This document shows, piece by piece, positions 37,057-47,070 of a stretch of 56,662 nt of DNA; the first letter of the stretch is position 1; each line of letters begins with the position of its first letter. Location: assembly GCA_030448245.1 (NCBI GenBank), contig JAUJNH010000002.1, forward strand, positions 111,157 through 167,818, read 5' to 3'. The DNA is from Acidimicrobiales bacterium. GTDB taxonomy: Bacteria > Actinomycetota > Acidimicrobiia > Acidimicrobiales > JAUJNH01. The position numbers were made by a program, and so were the translations under genes. Below the pieces are notes generated by a model. The model did no database searches, had not been told where the DNA came from, and was given only the letters and a program-made list of their open reading frames with translations.

Positions 37057-38715
37057 TCAGACGCGGCGGATACCGCCGCACGCATCGCTCAGCGGGCTGT
37101 GGCCGCTCATGACCCATCGGGCTCCAGCCAGGAACTGGGCTTGGCCGGGATCCCACGCTCTGGAACGGTTGACGTCAATGTCGGATGGTACAGAGTTCCA
37201 ACAGCTGGACTGGCGTATAACCGCTCCCTGAGAATGCACAAAGATCGACCACACGGCCAGTATCAACAGTGCCATAGCCGCTGGTTGGCGGATCCCACCG
37301 CCCACAGCCTTCTCAAACGCCGGAACCCCGAGAAACATCATGACCGGCACCAGGTCTACCAGAAAGCGGGGTCCGTAGGAGTGTCCTGCCCACCATCCCT
37401 CCGTGTTCGTAGCCATAAAGAAGAAGAAGACGAGGCCGGACACGCCTAGCGTTGCTCGCAAACCAAGCTCGCGTCTCTGACGCACAGCGATGACAAAACC
37501 CCAAGTTGCGCCCATGAGGGCGGCGGGCATGAAGAACATTCCACCCCGAGACGGCGACACGAGTGTTCCCGCAATGCCGTACAGCAGCGAGTCCGGTCGG
37601 GCTTTGCTGGCGCGAGCCGCATCATAGTACGGCATCATCAACGTGCCATATGTGGCCACGTTCACGACGAGAATGGGTGTCGCGACAGCAACCGCGGCGG
37701 CTGCCGCAGCTAAGAACGCGTCTCTGTGAGCAAGTAGAAGCCATAGGGCGAGGCCGGCGCCGAGGAAAAGAAAGGGCGGCCGCGTGAATGCGGCGGCCGA
37801 GGCCGACGCCCCAAGGAGGACTGCTGATAAAGATCTACGGCGCCCGCGCTCCACTCCCCACGCGCCCAGAAGAGCCGCACTGAACCACAGGCACGCCGGG
37901 CCGTGTTGCCACATGCCGCGACTGGCCGTCGACCAGTACCCCGTGGCCAGTCCGGCGCCAAGCGCAACGAGGATTGCGGTCCTTCGACGCCGGTCTGGAT
38001 CGTGAGCTTGGCGCCAGGCGAGAAGCCCGGCCAGAGTTGCTGCTCCAGCGGTCGTCAGCGCCCCTGGAACGAGCAGCAGGATCGGCTCCCAGGTGTCGCT
38101 CCGCACGGCGGCAGCAGGTCCATCGCCTACTCCAAACTCCTCCAGTAGCGAAAGCGCAGCGGCCACGGGCACGGCGAAGATCGTGCGCGTCCAGGGATAG
38201 AGGTCGTACGCGTGACCATCGACGTAGGTGGTCTGGTACCCGCCAATCCAAACGAGATCGGAGAACTCGTCGATGTCCAGGTCACCTTCGAGGACTATCG
38301 ACGCCGCAGTGGGCCCCGCCCCACGACCATCGCCATAGAGAGCGACAGGCGAAAGGTGATAAATAGCGGCCAGCAGCACGAAGATCAGCGCTAGCAGGAG
38401 TCTGGGAGCCGGTGCACAGTATGGGTCCGAGTCCGCCTCCGACGACTGAGCTCCCACATCCGAGAACCCTACCAACGGCGAAGCCTCGACCAGCGCTGCT
38501 CCGGCCGACGCCAAGAAGTTGGCGACCGAGAGCGTGAGAGGCACAGGGAAGGCGGCCGGTTCAGCGGTTGGCTCAACGGCACATCCGCACTGGGTGCAGA
38601 GCACTCGGCACGGGTTCTTACCGAGCACGCAGAGGTGAGGTCCCGGCGCCTCCGCCCGCGGCACCTCGAGACTATTCGATTGGAGTCGAGCGCAGGACGT
38701 TACGAGCGCCCTCAC
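37057..38715 (-). CDS. polytopic GT-C-like membrane protein (552 aa)
   Basis: About ten membrane helices with the first after LLLALIFVLLAAIYHLSPVA. A loop GDGRGAGPTAASIVLEGDLD and IDEF sits where GT-C enzymes have their catalytic carboxylates, and VDGHAYDLYPWTRTIFAVPV follows. Other landmarks: STASRGMWQHGPACLWFSAA, LLYGIAGTLVSPSRGGMFFM. It is likely a sugar transferase or flippase-linked envelope protein, but the family is unnamed to me. The first about 90 residues lack homology, so the true start may be internal. Confidence 0.6.
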   Translation of the reverse strand: MRALVTSCARLQSNSLEVPRAEAPGPHLCVLGKNPCRVLCTQCGCAVEPTAEPAAFPVPLTLSVANFLASAGAALVEASPLVGFSDVGAQSSEADSDPYCAPAPRLLLALIFVLLAAIYHLSPVALYGDGRGAGPTAASIVLEGDLDIDEFSDLVWIGGYQTTYVDGHAYDLYPWTRTIFAVPVAAALSLLEEFGVGDGPAAAVRSDTWEPILLLVPGALTTAGAATLAGLLAWRQAHDPDRRRRTAILVALGAGLATGYWSTASRGMWQHGPACLWFSAALLGAWGVERGRRRSLSAVLLGASASAAAFTRPPFLFLGAGLALWLLLAHRDAFLAAAAAAVAVATPILVVNVATYGTLMMPYYDAARASKARPDSLLYGIAGTLVSPSRGGMFFMPAALMGATWGFVIAVRQRRELGLRATLGVSGLVFFFFMATNTEGWWAGHSYGPRFLVDLVPVMMFLGVPAFEKAVGGGIRQPAAMALLILAVWSIFVHSQGAVIRQSSCWNSVPSDIDVNRSRAWDPGQAQFLAGARWVMSGHSPLSDACGGIRRV

Positions 38716-38771
38716 TTCCGTCCCCCACCGGCACCTGCGCGTCTTCGCTCACGAAGCTCGGCGGACGGGTC

Positions 38772-39585
38772 GTGGAGGATGAGCAGTTGGCGGCCTACCT
38801 GCGGGCGGCCCGGGCCCCGAACACGCTGAAGGCGTACCGGTCGGACTGGGGTGAGTTCCCGGCCTGGTGTGAGTCGCGCCGGCTGGTGGCGCTGCCGGCC
38901 AGCCCCGAGAACCCTGGCCCGCTACCTGGTGGAGCTGGCTGAGGTGGCCCGGGTCTCGACGGTGGGCCGGCGGATCAGCTCGATCTCCAGGCCCACCGGG
39001 TGGCCGGCGTGCCGGTCCGAGCGAGGACCATCGGCTGCGGGCGGTGTGGGCCGGGATCCGACGGGTCCACGGCACGGCGGTGGACAAGGCTTCCCCGCTC
39101 ACCGTCGACCTGCTGCGACGCACCATCGACGCTTTCCCGTTGGGGTTGGCCGGCACCGGACCGGGCCCTGCTGTTGGTCGGCTTCGCTGGCGCTCTCCGC
39201 CGCAGCGAGTTGGTCGCTGTCGAGGTTGGCGACGTCGCCCCGGTGGCCGAGGGCCTGATCCTGACCAAGCGCCGGTCCAAGACCGACCAGGAGGCCGCCG
39301 GTGACCTCCTGGGGATCCCGTACGGCTCCAACCCGTCGACCTGCCCGGTCCGGGCCGTGGATGCCTGGTGCCAGCGGCCAGGATCAGCGACGGGCCCCTG
39401 TTCCGTCCCGTCGACCGTCACGGCCGCCTAGGGTCCGGGAGGTTGGGGGCGGCGGCGGTCAACCGGCTGGTGCAGCGGGCCGTGGCCCGGGCCGGGGTCA
39501 GTGAGCGGTCGATCATGAACCAGACCGGCCATCGCAGCCTCACTGTGGCCCGGGGCTACATCCGCCAGGGGTCTCATGGGCACGG
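38772..39585 (+). pseudogene. tyrosine recombinase/integrase, broken
   Basis: A phage-integrase-type recombinase spread over frames: YLRAARAPNTLKAYRSDWGE (core-binding helix), TLARYLVELAEVARVSTVGR, GIRRVHGTAVDKASPLTVDL, LLLVGFAGALRRSELVAVEV (with catalytic Arg), GLILTKRRSKTDQEAAGDLL (catalytic Lys), then NRLVQRAVARAGVSERSIMN, QTGHRSLTVARGYIRQGS (with H and the nucleophile Tyr). Between ARAG and VSERS the segment with the HxxR motif is missing (about 20 residues deleted). At least four frame changes besides make it dead. Confidence 0.85.
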
Positions 39586-39822
39586 TGGGCGTCTCTGGGT
39601 ACTTCGTTCGTCTGGGTGCTCCTTCGATAGCGTACGTTCCTTTGACGGTCGCTCTCGTGCTTGCGGCCGTGGCCCGGCACCCGGGAGCCACGGAAGCGTT
39701 CCGAACAGCTGGAACAGCAGGCAGGCTCAACACCGCGCCCGCCGCCCTGTCTGTCAGGGTGACGTGAGACATCTGTGGTAGCCGACCATCCCTGTAGGGC
39801 GAGAGCGGAGGACGTAGACCCG

Positions 39823-40068
39823 ATGACCATGACGACGGCATCTGTGGTTCGTCGCGCCCATGATGGCGTGGTGGACGCCGACCCGGCTGACCGGCCACGG
39901 CGGCGATCCTTCACCGCCGAGTACAAGGCCAGGATCCTGGACGAGTACGACGCCATCCCGGCTGGCTCGGAGGGCCGGGGGGCGCTGCTGCGACGCGAGG
40001 GGTTGTACACCTCGCATCTGGCCGAGTGGCGCAAGGCCCGCGACGCCGGGGTCCGCGGTCGAAGTTGA
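39823..40068 (+). mobile_element. truncated IS3-type orfA
   Basis: ATG 39823 gives the HTH protein of an IS3-type element: [50 protein letters not shown]. After 24 more bases the frame leaves family sequence and stops at 40068. The break coincides with the start of the group II intron region. GGAGGA lies about 10 bases upstream of the ATG. Confidence 0.75.
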
Positions 40069-42130
40069 GGGCAGCCTGAGCCCTGGGACGAGGGTGAGGG
40101 TGGCAAGCAGCCCTGACAAAGCCGGGACGGGTCAGCACCGTCAGATGGTCTGGGTCCGGCGAGCGAGACGGGAAGGTGTAACGGCAGTGAACCAGCGTAT
40201 GAACGCCTCTCAAGAGCAGACCACCAGCCGGAACCTGACGGATGGCTGGGTTGCGGCGCGCACCCGCACGATCGTGCGGGGAACTCCTGGACCGGTTGAT
40301 GTCGCTGGTCGGGAGGCCACGAGGAAGGCCTGCGGCGTACTCGTGGCGAGGCCGCAGGGGCATAGTTGGGCGCCTCACCTGTCGAGCGGTTCGAGAGTGA
40401 ACGTGGGAACCACCCTGGTGGCCCCCTTCCCGGCCAGCGGCCAGCTGGTCGGCGGGAAGGCCCGTCGCCGGCTGTTGCCTCTGGGGTGGGGCGGAGGACC
40501 CGTAGTAGTCCGAGGCCGGGAAAGCCGGGCACATGGCGAAGGGGTCCAGCAAGTCTGCAGCGATCGTGCGGAGCGAGGAGACCGCCGGTGAACATCGGCG
40601 ATCCGTGGCCTGACCTCGATGAGGCCGAGTGGCGGGTACTTGGGATGCAACGCAAGCTGCACCAGTGGGCGACAGTGATCCTGGCCGCCGTTTCGATGAC
40701 CTCTACAACCTCGTCTACGACCCGGTGTTCCTCGTCGTGGCGTGGAGCAGGGTCAGGGGCAACAAGGGCTCGCGCTCGGCTGGTGTGGATGGAGTCGTTC
40801 CGTTCTCCATCCTGTTCGGTTCCGGGGCGTTCCTCGGCGGGCTGCGAGATGATCTCAAGGCCCGCCGGTTCGTCCCGATGCCGGTGCGGGAGAAGATGAT
40901 CCCCAAGGCGAACGGGAAGCTCCGCCGTCTTGGCATCCCGACCGCCGCCGACCGGGTCGTGCAGGCCTCGTTGAAGTTGGTGCTCGAGCCGATCTTCGAA
41001 GCGGACTTCAAGCCGTGCTCCTACGGCTTCCGCCCGAGGCGCCGAGCCCAAGACGCCATCGCTGAGATCCACTTCCTCGGATCGCCCGCCCGGAACTACG
41101 AGTGGGTGTTCGAGGCGGACATCCAAAGCGTGCTTCGATGAGATCGACCACACGGCCCTGATGGGTCGTGTGCGAGGTCGCATCGGGGACAAGCGCGTCC
41201 TGGGCCTGGTGAAGGCGTTCCTGCGTGCCGGGATCCTCACTGAAGAGGGCAACGACCGCAGGACGATCACCGGCACACCCCAAGGCGGCATCCTCTCGCC
41301 GCTGCTGGCCAGCATCGCCCTGTCCGTGGTGGACGAGCACTTCGCACGAAAGTGGGAAGCGCTCGGCCCGTCATGGACTCGCGCCAAGCATCGCCGAGCC
41401 GGCGTCCCGGCAATGAGGCTCGTCCGCTACGCGGATGACTTCGTGGTCATGGTCGCAGGCACCTGCGGTGATGCCGAAGCGCTCTGGGATGAGGTGGCAG
41501 CGGTGCTCGCTCCGATGGGCCTGCGCCTGTCGGAAGAGAAGACGAGGGTCTGCCACATCGACGAGGGGTTCGACTTCCTGGGATGGCACATCCAGCGCCG
41601 TTCCTGGCGAGGCCGGACGGGCAAGAAGGCGGTCCACACCTACCCATCCAAGAAGGCGCTCGCCTCGGTGATGGCCAAGGTGCGGTCGCTGACTCGCCGA
41701 GAGAAGCATCGGACGCTCGCCGACCTGCTGCGTTCGGTCAACCCGGTGCTGCGGGGATGGTGTAACTACTTCCGTCATGGCGTGTCCTCGCGGACCTTCG
41801 GCTACCTCGACCACTTCAGTTGGTGGAGGATCTTCGGTTTGGCTCTGCAAGCGGCACGTCGGGCTGAACAAGGGGACTCTTGTCCGCCGCTTCCTCCCAG
41901 GCTGGGAGGTCCGCGACGGCAAGGTTGAGATGTTCCGGCCGCGAGCGGTCGCCATCGAGCGCTACCGCTACCGGGGCACCAAGATCCCCACACCATGGGC
42001 AAGCGAGGCAACAGGGTCACCCGCACCATCGGCATGACCTGTGGAGAATCGATCAGCCAGGTCGGGTTCAGGCGAGGGCACGGGATCAGCATGACCGCTC
42101 GACGCTCGGTGAGGCGGAGGCAGTGGCCGA
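40050..42130 (+). mobile_element. degraded group II intron
   Basis: A retroelement of about 2 kb: an about 520-base structured, non-coding 5' part (from the break in the IS3 orfA), a maturase-reverse transcriptase, and a short 3' tail with CGGGTTCAGGCGAGGGCACG. A clean 34-base domain V could not be seen, and both ends are uncertain. Position suggests insertion within the IS3 orfA. Confidence 0.6.
40588..42037 (+). pseudogene. group II intron reverse transcriptase/maturase, frameshifted
   Basis: GTG 40588 begins NIGDPWPDLDEAEWRVLGMQ, shifts near 40675 to RRFDDLYNLVYDPVFLVVAW, GVDGVVPFSILFG, KANGKLRRLGIPTAADRVVQ, FKPCSYGFRPRRRAQDAIAE; shifts near 41125 (one extra A) to CFDEIDHTALMGRVRGRIGD, GTPQGGILSPLLASIALS, RLVRYADDFVVMVAG (YADD catalytic box), GWCNYFRHGVSSRTFGYLDH; and shifts near 41850 (one extra T) to HVGLNKGTLVRRFLPGWEVR. 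Each slip is a single base in a short run, so the copy is dead but young, or the sequence has errors. Confidence 0.9.
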
Positions 42131-42941
42131 GGGCCTGGACTGCCTTCGCCTAGAGCGACTCTCCGAGTTGAGCGCCGTCAGAGGCATCGATCGGACGCGA
42201 GGGGAGCAACTTGGCCGATGAGGAGCGTGCCGGACCGGTTCCTGGCGGCCTGAGGGAGTCGACACCCCGGCCGGCTCGACCTGCCGACGGGTCACACCTG
42301 CGGCCGATCCGGGAGGACGACGTAGCCATCGATTCCCGACGGTCACAGGCGCGCCAGCGGCTGCGGGAGCTGTATGGCCACGCGGCGGCTGGTCGCCGAA
42401 ACCGAAGACCGTCGAGCAGTACCGGGCCGACCCGACCGCCCACGCCGAGGAGACGACTATGTCCAGCAACCTGACTGATCCAGACGATCGGCGGTCGGCG
42501 GAGACTGCGGGTCTGCTGTCGCAGATCCCGCGAGCGGCACCGGGCGCCCTATATCCGGCGATCCTTCGTGCCTGCCGCACCCGATAAGCGGCGGCATAAG
42601 ACCCGGTGTTATGTCAACCGCGTGTTGACAGCCGCCTGATTTCAACCGCCAGGGGCTCCAAGACCGGCAGCGCAAGTCGACGCTTCGTCCACTGGTCCCC
42701 CACCGGTCAAGGGGCTGCGCGGCCAGGATCAGCCTCTCCCCTACCCCTCCCCTGGGTGCCTCCAAGGCGACGCCAGCCACTGGCAGCGGCCCGATCACCG
42801 GCACCCCCAGTCGAACACCGCCCGCACCGTGGGACGCCCTGAGGCCGACCGGCATGAACCTGCAACGCCTCGGCTACCGAGGCCGGCGTCTGGCGGCGTG
42901 CTGGGAGCGCCAGTGGCTGCACCTGCGCATAGTCCTTGACG
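42131..42941. other. stretch with no recognisable gene
   Basis: Short frames only (for instance MSSNLTDPDDRRSAETAGLL at about 42460, stopping after 42 codons). No family, no RNA gene and no continuation of the interrupted IS3 orfA. Confidence 0.5.
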
Positions 42942-43349
42942 TCAGGCGGCGGAGGGCGAGCCTCGGGTGGCCCAGGCCTGGGCCATGACCAGCCGGGGAG
43001 CGGCCAGCACCAGCGGGGGCGGCCGCCGATCTTGGCCGAGACCATGACGATGGTCGACGCCACCGCGGGATAGGTGATGATCGGGCCCGGAGGCCGCCAG
43101 CGCAGCAGGGCCACCCCAGGCGGCGACCATCACCAGGCCGCCCAGGACCGGGAGCCAGGTGTTCAGCCGGCCCCCCGGGCTCAGGGGGCTCTCCAGGACC
43201 AGGGCGATCCGGTTGACCTGGGACGTGGGGTCCAGTCGGTCGCGCCAGGTCTGGCCCTGCACCGTGAACCAGGCCAGCGGATCACCCATGGCGGACGGCC
43301 AGGTAGGCGAGAAAGGTGAGGGTGGCTGGTTAGGATCGGGGTAGGACAA
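42942..43349 (-). pseudogene. small membrane protein, probably frameshifted
   Basis: TTG 43349 or ATG 43289 opens PSAMGDPLAWFTVQGQTWRD, SQVNRIALVLESPLSPGG, RLNTWLPVLGGLVMVAAWGG. After this helix a second hydrophobic segment, IITYPAVASTIVMVSAKIGG, lies in another frame, and the last one (PPLVLAAPRLVMAQAWATRG) is in the first frame again. Two opposite slips would explain it. Unknown family; divergent from and touching the acyltransferase gene. Confidence 0.4.
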
Positions 43350-45598
43350 TGTTGCCCACGAGAGCTCGCCACGTACGAGGGCGCCGCCGTGGGGCCGGCG
43401 TCGGTCGCCGGCTTGACATCGAGGGTATGCGCGCGGTCGCAGTCTTGGCGGTGGTGCTCTACCACTCGGACCTGGTGACGGGTGGTTACGTCGGCGTGGA
43501 TGTGTTCTTCGTCCTGTCCGGGTTCTTGATCACGGGGTTGATCTGGGACGAGCTCTCGTCGACGGGTTCGGTGGCGCTCGGCCAGTTCTACGCCCGGCGG
43601 GCTCGTCGACTCCTGCCGGCGGCCTTGGTCGTGCTTGTGGTGACTGCGGCTGCAAGCGTTGCCGTGCTGTCCCCGTTGCAGGCCAGATCGGTCCTCAAGG
43701 ACGCGGTGGCGGCGATCCTCTACTCGTCGAACTACCGGTTTGCCGTGCTCGAGACGGACTATCTGGCGACCGAAGCACCCTCTCCGCTGCAGCACTTCTG
43801 GTCGCTGTCGCTCGAGGAGCAGTTCTACCTGCTCTGGCCTCTGCTGATCGTCATGGGTGGTGTCGGGTGGCGGTGGTGGCGGCGCCGACCCCCTCTTGGC
43901 GGATCCCAGGTGGTTCCCCACCGGCTGAGGCTGATCACGATCATTGGGACTCTCGGCGCCGCGTCCTTCGCGGCGTCGTGGAGGCTGACGAGCACCGACC
44001 AGCCCTGGGCGTTCTTCTCGCTGCCCACACGAGCCTGGGAGCTGGGAGCCGGCGGGCTGATCGCCCTCACCGCCACCGGTCTGCGCCGCGTTCCTCGCCA
44101 GGCCGGTGTCCTCCTCGGATGGGCAGGTCTCGCCACCGTCATCGCATCCATCGTGGTGTTCTCCGACACCACGCATTTCCCGGGCATCGCTGCGCTCGCG
44201 CCGGTGCTGGGCACCAGCGCAGTGCTCATCGCCGGTTGCGTCTCGCCCGGGACGGGGGCCAACCGGCTCTTGACGGTCAGGCCGCTCCCCAGCATCGGCC
44301 GGATCTCGTACGGCTGGTACCTGTGGCACTGGCCGCTGCTCGTCCTGGGCGCCGCCGCGGCCGGTCGCCGCCTCGACGGCCTGGAGAGCGCAGCGCTGGT
44401 GGCAGCCGGCGGGCTGCTGGCCATGGCCACCGTGCGGCTGGTAGAGGAACCCGTGCGGTTCGCGCCCGCGCTGGTGCGCCGCCCACGACGTTCAGTCGCC
44501 ATAGCATGCGTGGCGACCGCCACCACAGCGCTCCTGATCGGCGTTCTCAGCCTGGGGCTGCCTCCGCTGCAAGGGGGCACGGTGGCTGCTCCCCTCCAGG
44601 CGCTCGGTGGCCATCCACCGCCCACCACCGCAGCAACCGTGGCTCCTGACGCGCCCCTGGCGGCTCCGCTCCCGAGCGACGCGCAGCAGCGGGTGACAGC
44701 CGCAGTCGCCGCAGCCATGACGTCGAGCGGCGTGCCAATGAATCTCACCCCGCCCTTGAGCGGGGCGAACCGCGACCGAGCCGCACCGTTCGTCGACGGC
44801 TGCAGCAACTCCTACACCGATGCCGCCGTCCGCTCGTGCGTCTATGGCGACCCGTCCGGCCAAGCCAGCATCGTGCTCTTCGGAGACTCCCACGCCGCGC
44901 AGTGGTTCCCGCCGCTGAACCGCCTCGCCATCCAACGGCACTGGCGCCTCGTCGTCCTCACCAAGGCCACCTGTCCACCGCTACAGCTACGCGTCTACAG
45001 CCCCGTCCTGCGACGTCCGTTCCGGGAATGCACAAGCTGGCGGGACTCGGTCGTCCAGCGCATCGCGAAGGAACAGCCATTGCTGGTGGTCCTCGGCGCC
45101 GCCCGCCACTACGACGAGCAGTACGGGTTCGACGTGTTCAGCCCGGAGTGGCTTGACGGCCTGGCCACGATGGTCTCCCAGGTAGCGGCCACAGGCCCGT
45201 CGACATTGGTCCTCGGTCCCACGCCAAAGCCGGCGGTCAACGTTCCGGACTGCTTGTCGAGGCACCTGAGAACAGCAGGTGCCTGCACCACCGGGACCAC
45301 CACTGCCGTGTCTGCCACAGGGGCAGCGGCTGAGCGTCGCGCCGTGACCGCGGCCGGCGGCAGCTACGTCGACATCAGTTCCTGGCTGTGCACCGCTGAC
45401 CAGTGCGCAGCGATTGTCGCCAACCTCTTGGTCTTCCGAGACGACAACCACCTCACCACGTCATACACCGACTGGCTCACACCCCTCCTCGCCCAGGAGA
45501 TCGACCTCGCCGTGTCCAACCCGGCCCCCCTCGACAAGGGGACGCTTCAACCCACGGACGGCGCCCAGCCGGCGCCACGCACCGCACGACCTCGCTGA
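43349..45598 (+). CDS. OafA-type membrane O-acyltransferase fused to SGNH domain (749 aa)
   Basis: Acyltransferase family 3: RRLDIEGMRAVAVLAVVLYH (catalytic His at the first helix), GYVGVDVFFVLSGFLITGLI, FYARRARRLLPAALVVLV, QHFWSLSLEEQFYLLWPLLI, GRISYGWYLWHWPLLVLGAA and nine to ten more helices to about residue 400. A Pro/Ala linker leads to an extracytoplasmic SGNH esterase-like domain: VLFGDSHAAQWFPPLNRLAI (GDSH nucleophile) and DDNHLTTSYTDWLTPLLAQE (DxxH). These proteins acetylate or succinylate exported glycans. With the two GT-C-type genes nearby, it suggests surface polysaccharide modification. Confidence 0.93.
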   Translation: MLPTRARHVRGRRRGAGVGRRLDIEGMRAVAVLAVVLYHSDLVTGGYVGVDVFFVLSGFLITGLIWDELSSTGSVALGQFYARRARRLLPAALVVLVVTAAASVAVLSPLQARSVLKDAVAAILYSSNYRFAVLETDYLATEAPSPLQHFWSLSLEEQFYLLWPLLIVMGGVGWRWWRRRPPLGGSQVVPHRLRLITIIGTLGAASFAASWRLTSTDQPWAFFSLPTRAWELGAGGLIALTATGLRRVPRQAGVLLGWAGLATVIASIVVFSDTTHFPGIAALAPVLGTSAVLIAGCVSPGTGANRLLTVRPLPSIGRISYGWYLWHWPLLVLGAAAAGRRLDGLESAALVAAGGLLAMATVRLVEEPVRFAPALVRRPRRSVAIACVATATTALLIGVLSLGLPPLQGGTVAAPLQALGGHPPPTTAATVAPDAPLAAPLPSDAQQRVTAAVAAAMTSSGVPMNLTPPLSGANRDRAAPFVDGCSNSYTDAAVRSCVYGDPSGQASIVLFGDSHAAQWFPPLNRLAIQRHWRLVVLTKATCPPLQLRVYSPVLRRPFRECTSWRDSVVQRIAKEQPLLVVLGAARHYDEQYGFDVFSPEWLDGLATMVSQVAATGPSTLVLGPTPKPAVNVPDCLSRHLRTAGACTTGTTTAVSATGAAAERRAVTAAGGSYVDISSWLCTADQCAAIVANLLVFRDDNHLTTSYTDWLTPLLAQEIDLAVSNPAPLDKGTLQPTDGAQPAPRTARPR

Positions 45599-46099
45599 CC
45601 GCCCTCTGGCACGAGCTGTCCCTGGTGGAGCACCACCTGGTCGAGGGTTCCGACGAGACCGATGCCGATCATGACTCCAGGTCAGAACACGTTCGTTGGG
45701 TGTGCTCTGCACCGGAGCATCGACCGCTCGGGCTGGCGGCTCACGACGCGCGGCGTCGATTCGCCGGCCAGCTGGCGGCCGAGCGGGGCCAGCGGCCCAG
45801 CGTCTTCCAGGGTGAGACCTCTCCGGGCCTGCTCCTGACACCACGTTCGGCTTCAGCGACCTCGGCGTCAAGGCCGGCCATGCTGCCACCGGCGTGTTCA
45901 CCGCCGCCAGCGCTGGTGCTCGTGGCCGCCTCCAGCCTCACCCGACGCACCATGGGGGACGGGGTCCGAGTCAGCCGCGCCGCAGCGGCCCCGATGGGGG
46001 CGTCCGGCTTCCTGAAGTGGATCTGGTGACCTCCGCCGTGAGCGCCGTCAGGATACCCACCAGGCTCTCCTCGAGGGCTGCCAACGCCGTCCGAGGTCG
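45599..46099. other. stretch with no recognisable gene
   Basis: A plus-strand frame from about 45610 (ALWHELSLVEHHLVEGSDET) is helical and acidic but ends in low-complexity Ser/Ala/Pro; no family. May be a decayed gene. Confidence 0.4.
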
Positions 46100-46474
46100 A
46101 TGCGCCCGGGCTCTGGCTGGCCCGCCCGGACCTCGCCGAGCCGGGCTGGCGCCCCGGATCGAACCCTGACCGGTGGCCTGGCCACGGCCTCCTCGTTCGA
46201 CCGCCAGTTAGAAGAACGGCATGTCGCTGCCGCGCTTGCCGAAGAAGTCGGTATCCTGGTCGGTCTTAGCGCTGAGCCCCGCGACACGCTGCCGGATGGC
46301 CGCCGAGTCAGCGATGTCCTGTCCAGGCTCCTACACCTGGTTGGTCGGTCCCGTGCCCTTGAGGAGCGGATCGGCGAGGTCGTTGCTGAGGCGTACGCCA
46401 GTGGTGAGAGCTGGAAGGACATCGCTGAGGTACTGGGCATGAGCGAGGAGGAAGCCAGCGAGACCTACGGCTGA
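46100..46474 (+). CDS. small protein ending in an HTH-like motif (124 aa)
   Basis: The N-terminal about 25 residues are Arg/Pro-rich and may not be translated. Then FDRQLEERHVAAALAEEVGI, LVGLSAEPRD, DVLSRLLHLVGRSRALEERI and a C-terminal VVAEAYASGESWKDIAEVLG with MSEEEASETYG. The last part matches the common actinobacterial helix-turn-helix (S/T-W-xxIAxxLGVsrqaaxxxyG), so it may bind DNA or act as an antitoxin-like regulator. No toxin partner is next to it. Confidence 0.5.
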   Translation: MRPGSGWPARTSPSRAGAPDRTLTGGLATASSFDRQLEERHVAAALAEEVGILVGLSAEPRDTLPDGRRVSDVLSRLLHLVGRSRALEERIGEVVAEAYASGESWKDIAEVLGMSEEEASETYG

Positions 46475-46806
46475 ACGGCTACTAGAGAGCCGCCCCGTGG
46501 CCCGGGCCCCTCGGCGAGACGACAAGGGAGAGGCGGCTCGTGCTTGGCGGTCATCGGGATGCGAGCCACCAGCGGCCGACGGTGCTGAGGTGGAGTGTGC
46601 GGGTCGGCGAGCCTGTCGCTGCGGCCCACCCGGCGGGGTGGGACGGTGACGCCGACACTTTCGACGGCTCCGGCCCAGCCGAGGATGCGGGTGAGGAGGT
46701 CAAGGTCGTAGCGGAACGAGGACCGGCGGCGGTCTGGGCGGGGTCCACCGGTGGTTGCTACAGGCTGGTCATGGTGGCCGGCTGAGGTAGCGATCACGGA
46801 GGGCTG
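46475..46806. other. stretch with no recognisable gene
   Basis: Minus-strand residues such as FRYDLDLLTRILGWAGAVES hint at an old gene but no family could be named. Confidence 0.4.
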
Positions 46807-47070
46807 ATGCCGGGAGTGCGGTTGGGTGTGGAGGAGCGGGAGACGATCGGGTTGGGCGTCGCTCGTGGGGAGCCGTTCGCTGTGACGGCGGATGGGCCGG
46901 CCGACGTCGACGATCGCTCGCGAGGTCGGAAGGAATGGCGGCGTCGATGGTTACCGGGCGTCGGTGGCGCAGCGGGCCACCGACAGCCGGGCTGCCCGTC
47001 CGAAGGTCCGCAAGCTGGTGGCCGACGTGGTGCTGGCCGCCGAGGTGGCGGCCGGGCTGGTGAAGCGGTG
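46807..47070 (+). mobile_element. IS30-type transposase N-terminal remnant
   Basis: GVRLGVEERETIGLGVARGE in one frame, then LGRPTSTIAREVGRNGGVDG and YRASVAQRATDSRAARPK in the next: the HTH region of IS30-family transposases. A frameshift near 46885 splits it, and the catalytic domain is missing. Confidence 0.75.

Noticed and set aside
46145..46170. GGATCGAACCC as a minus-strand tRNA T-arm
   Set aside because: The 5-bp stem does not form and no cloverleaf can be drawn.
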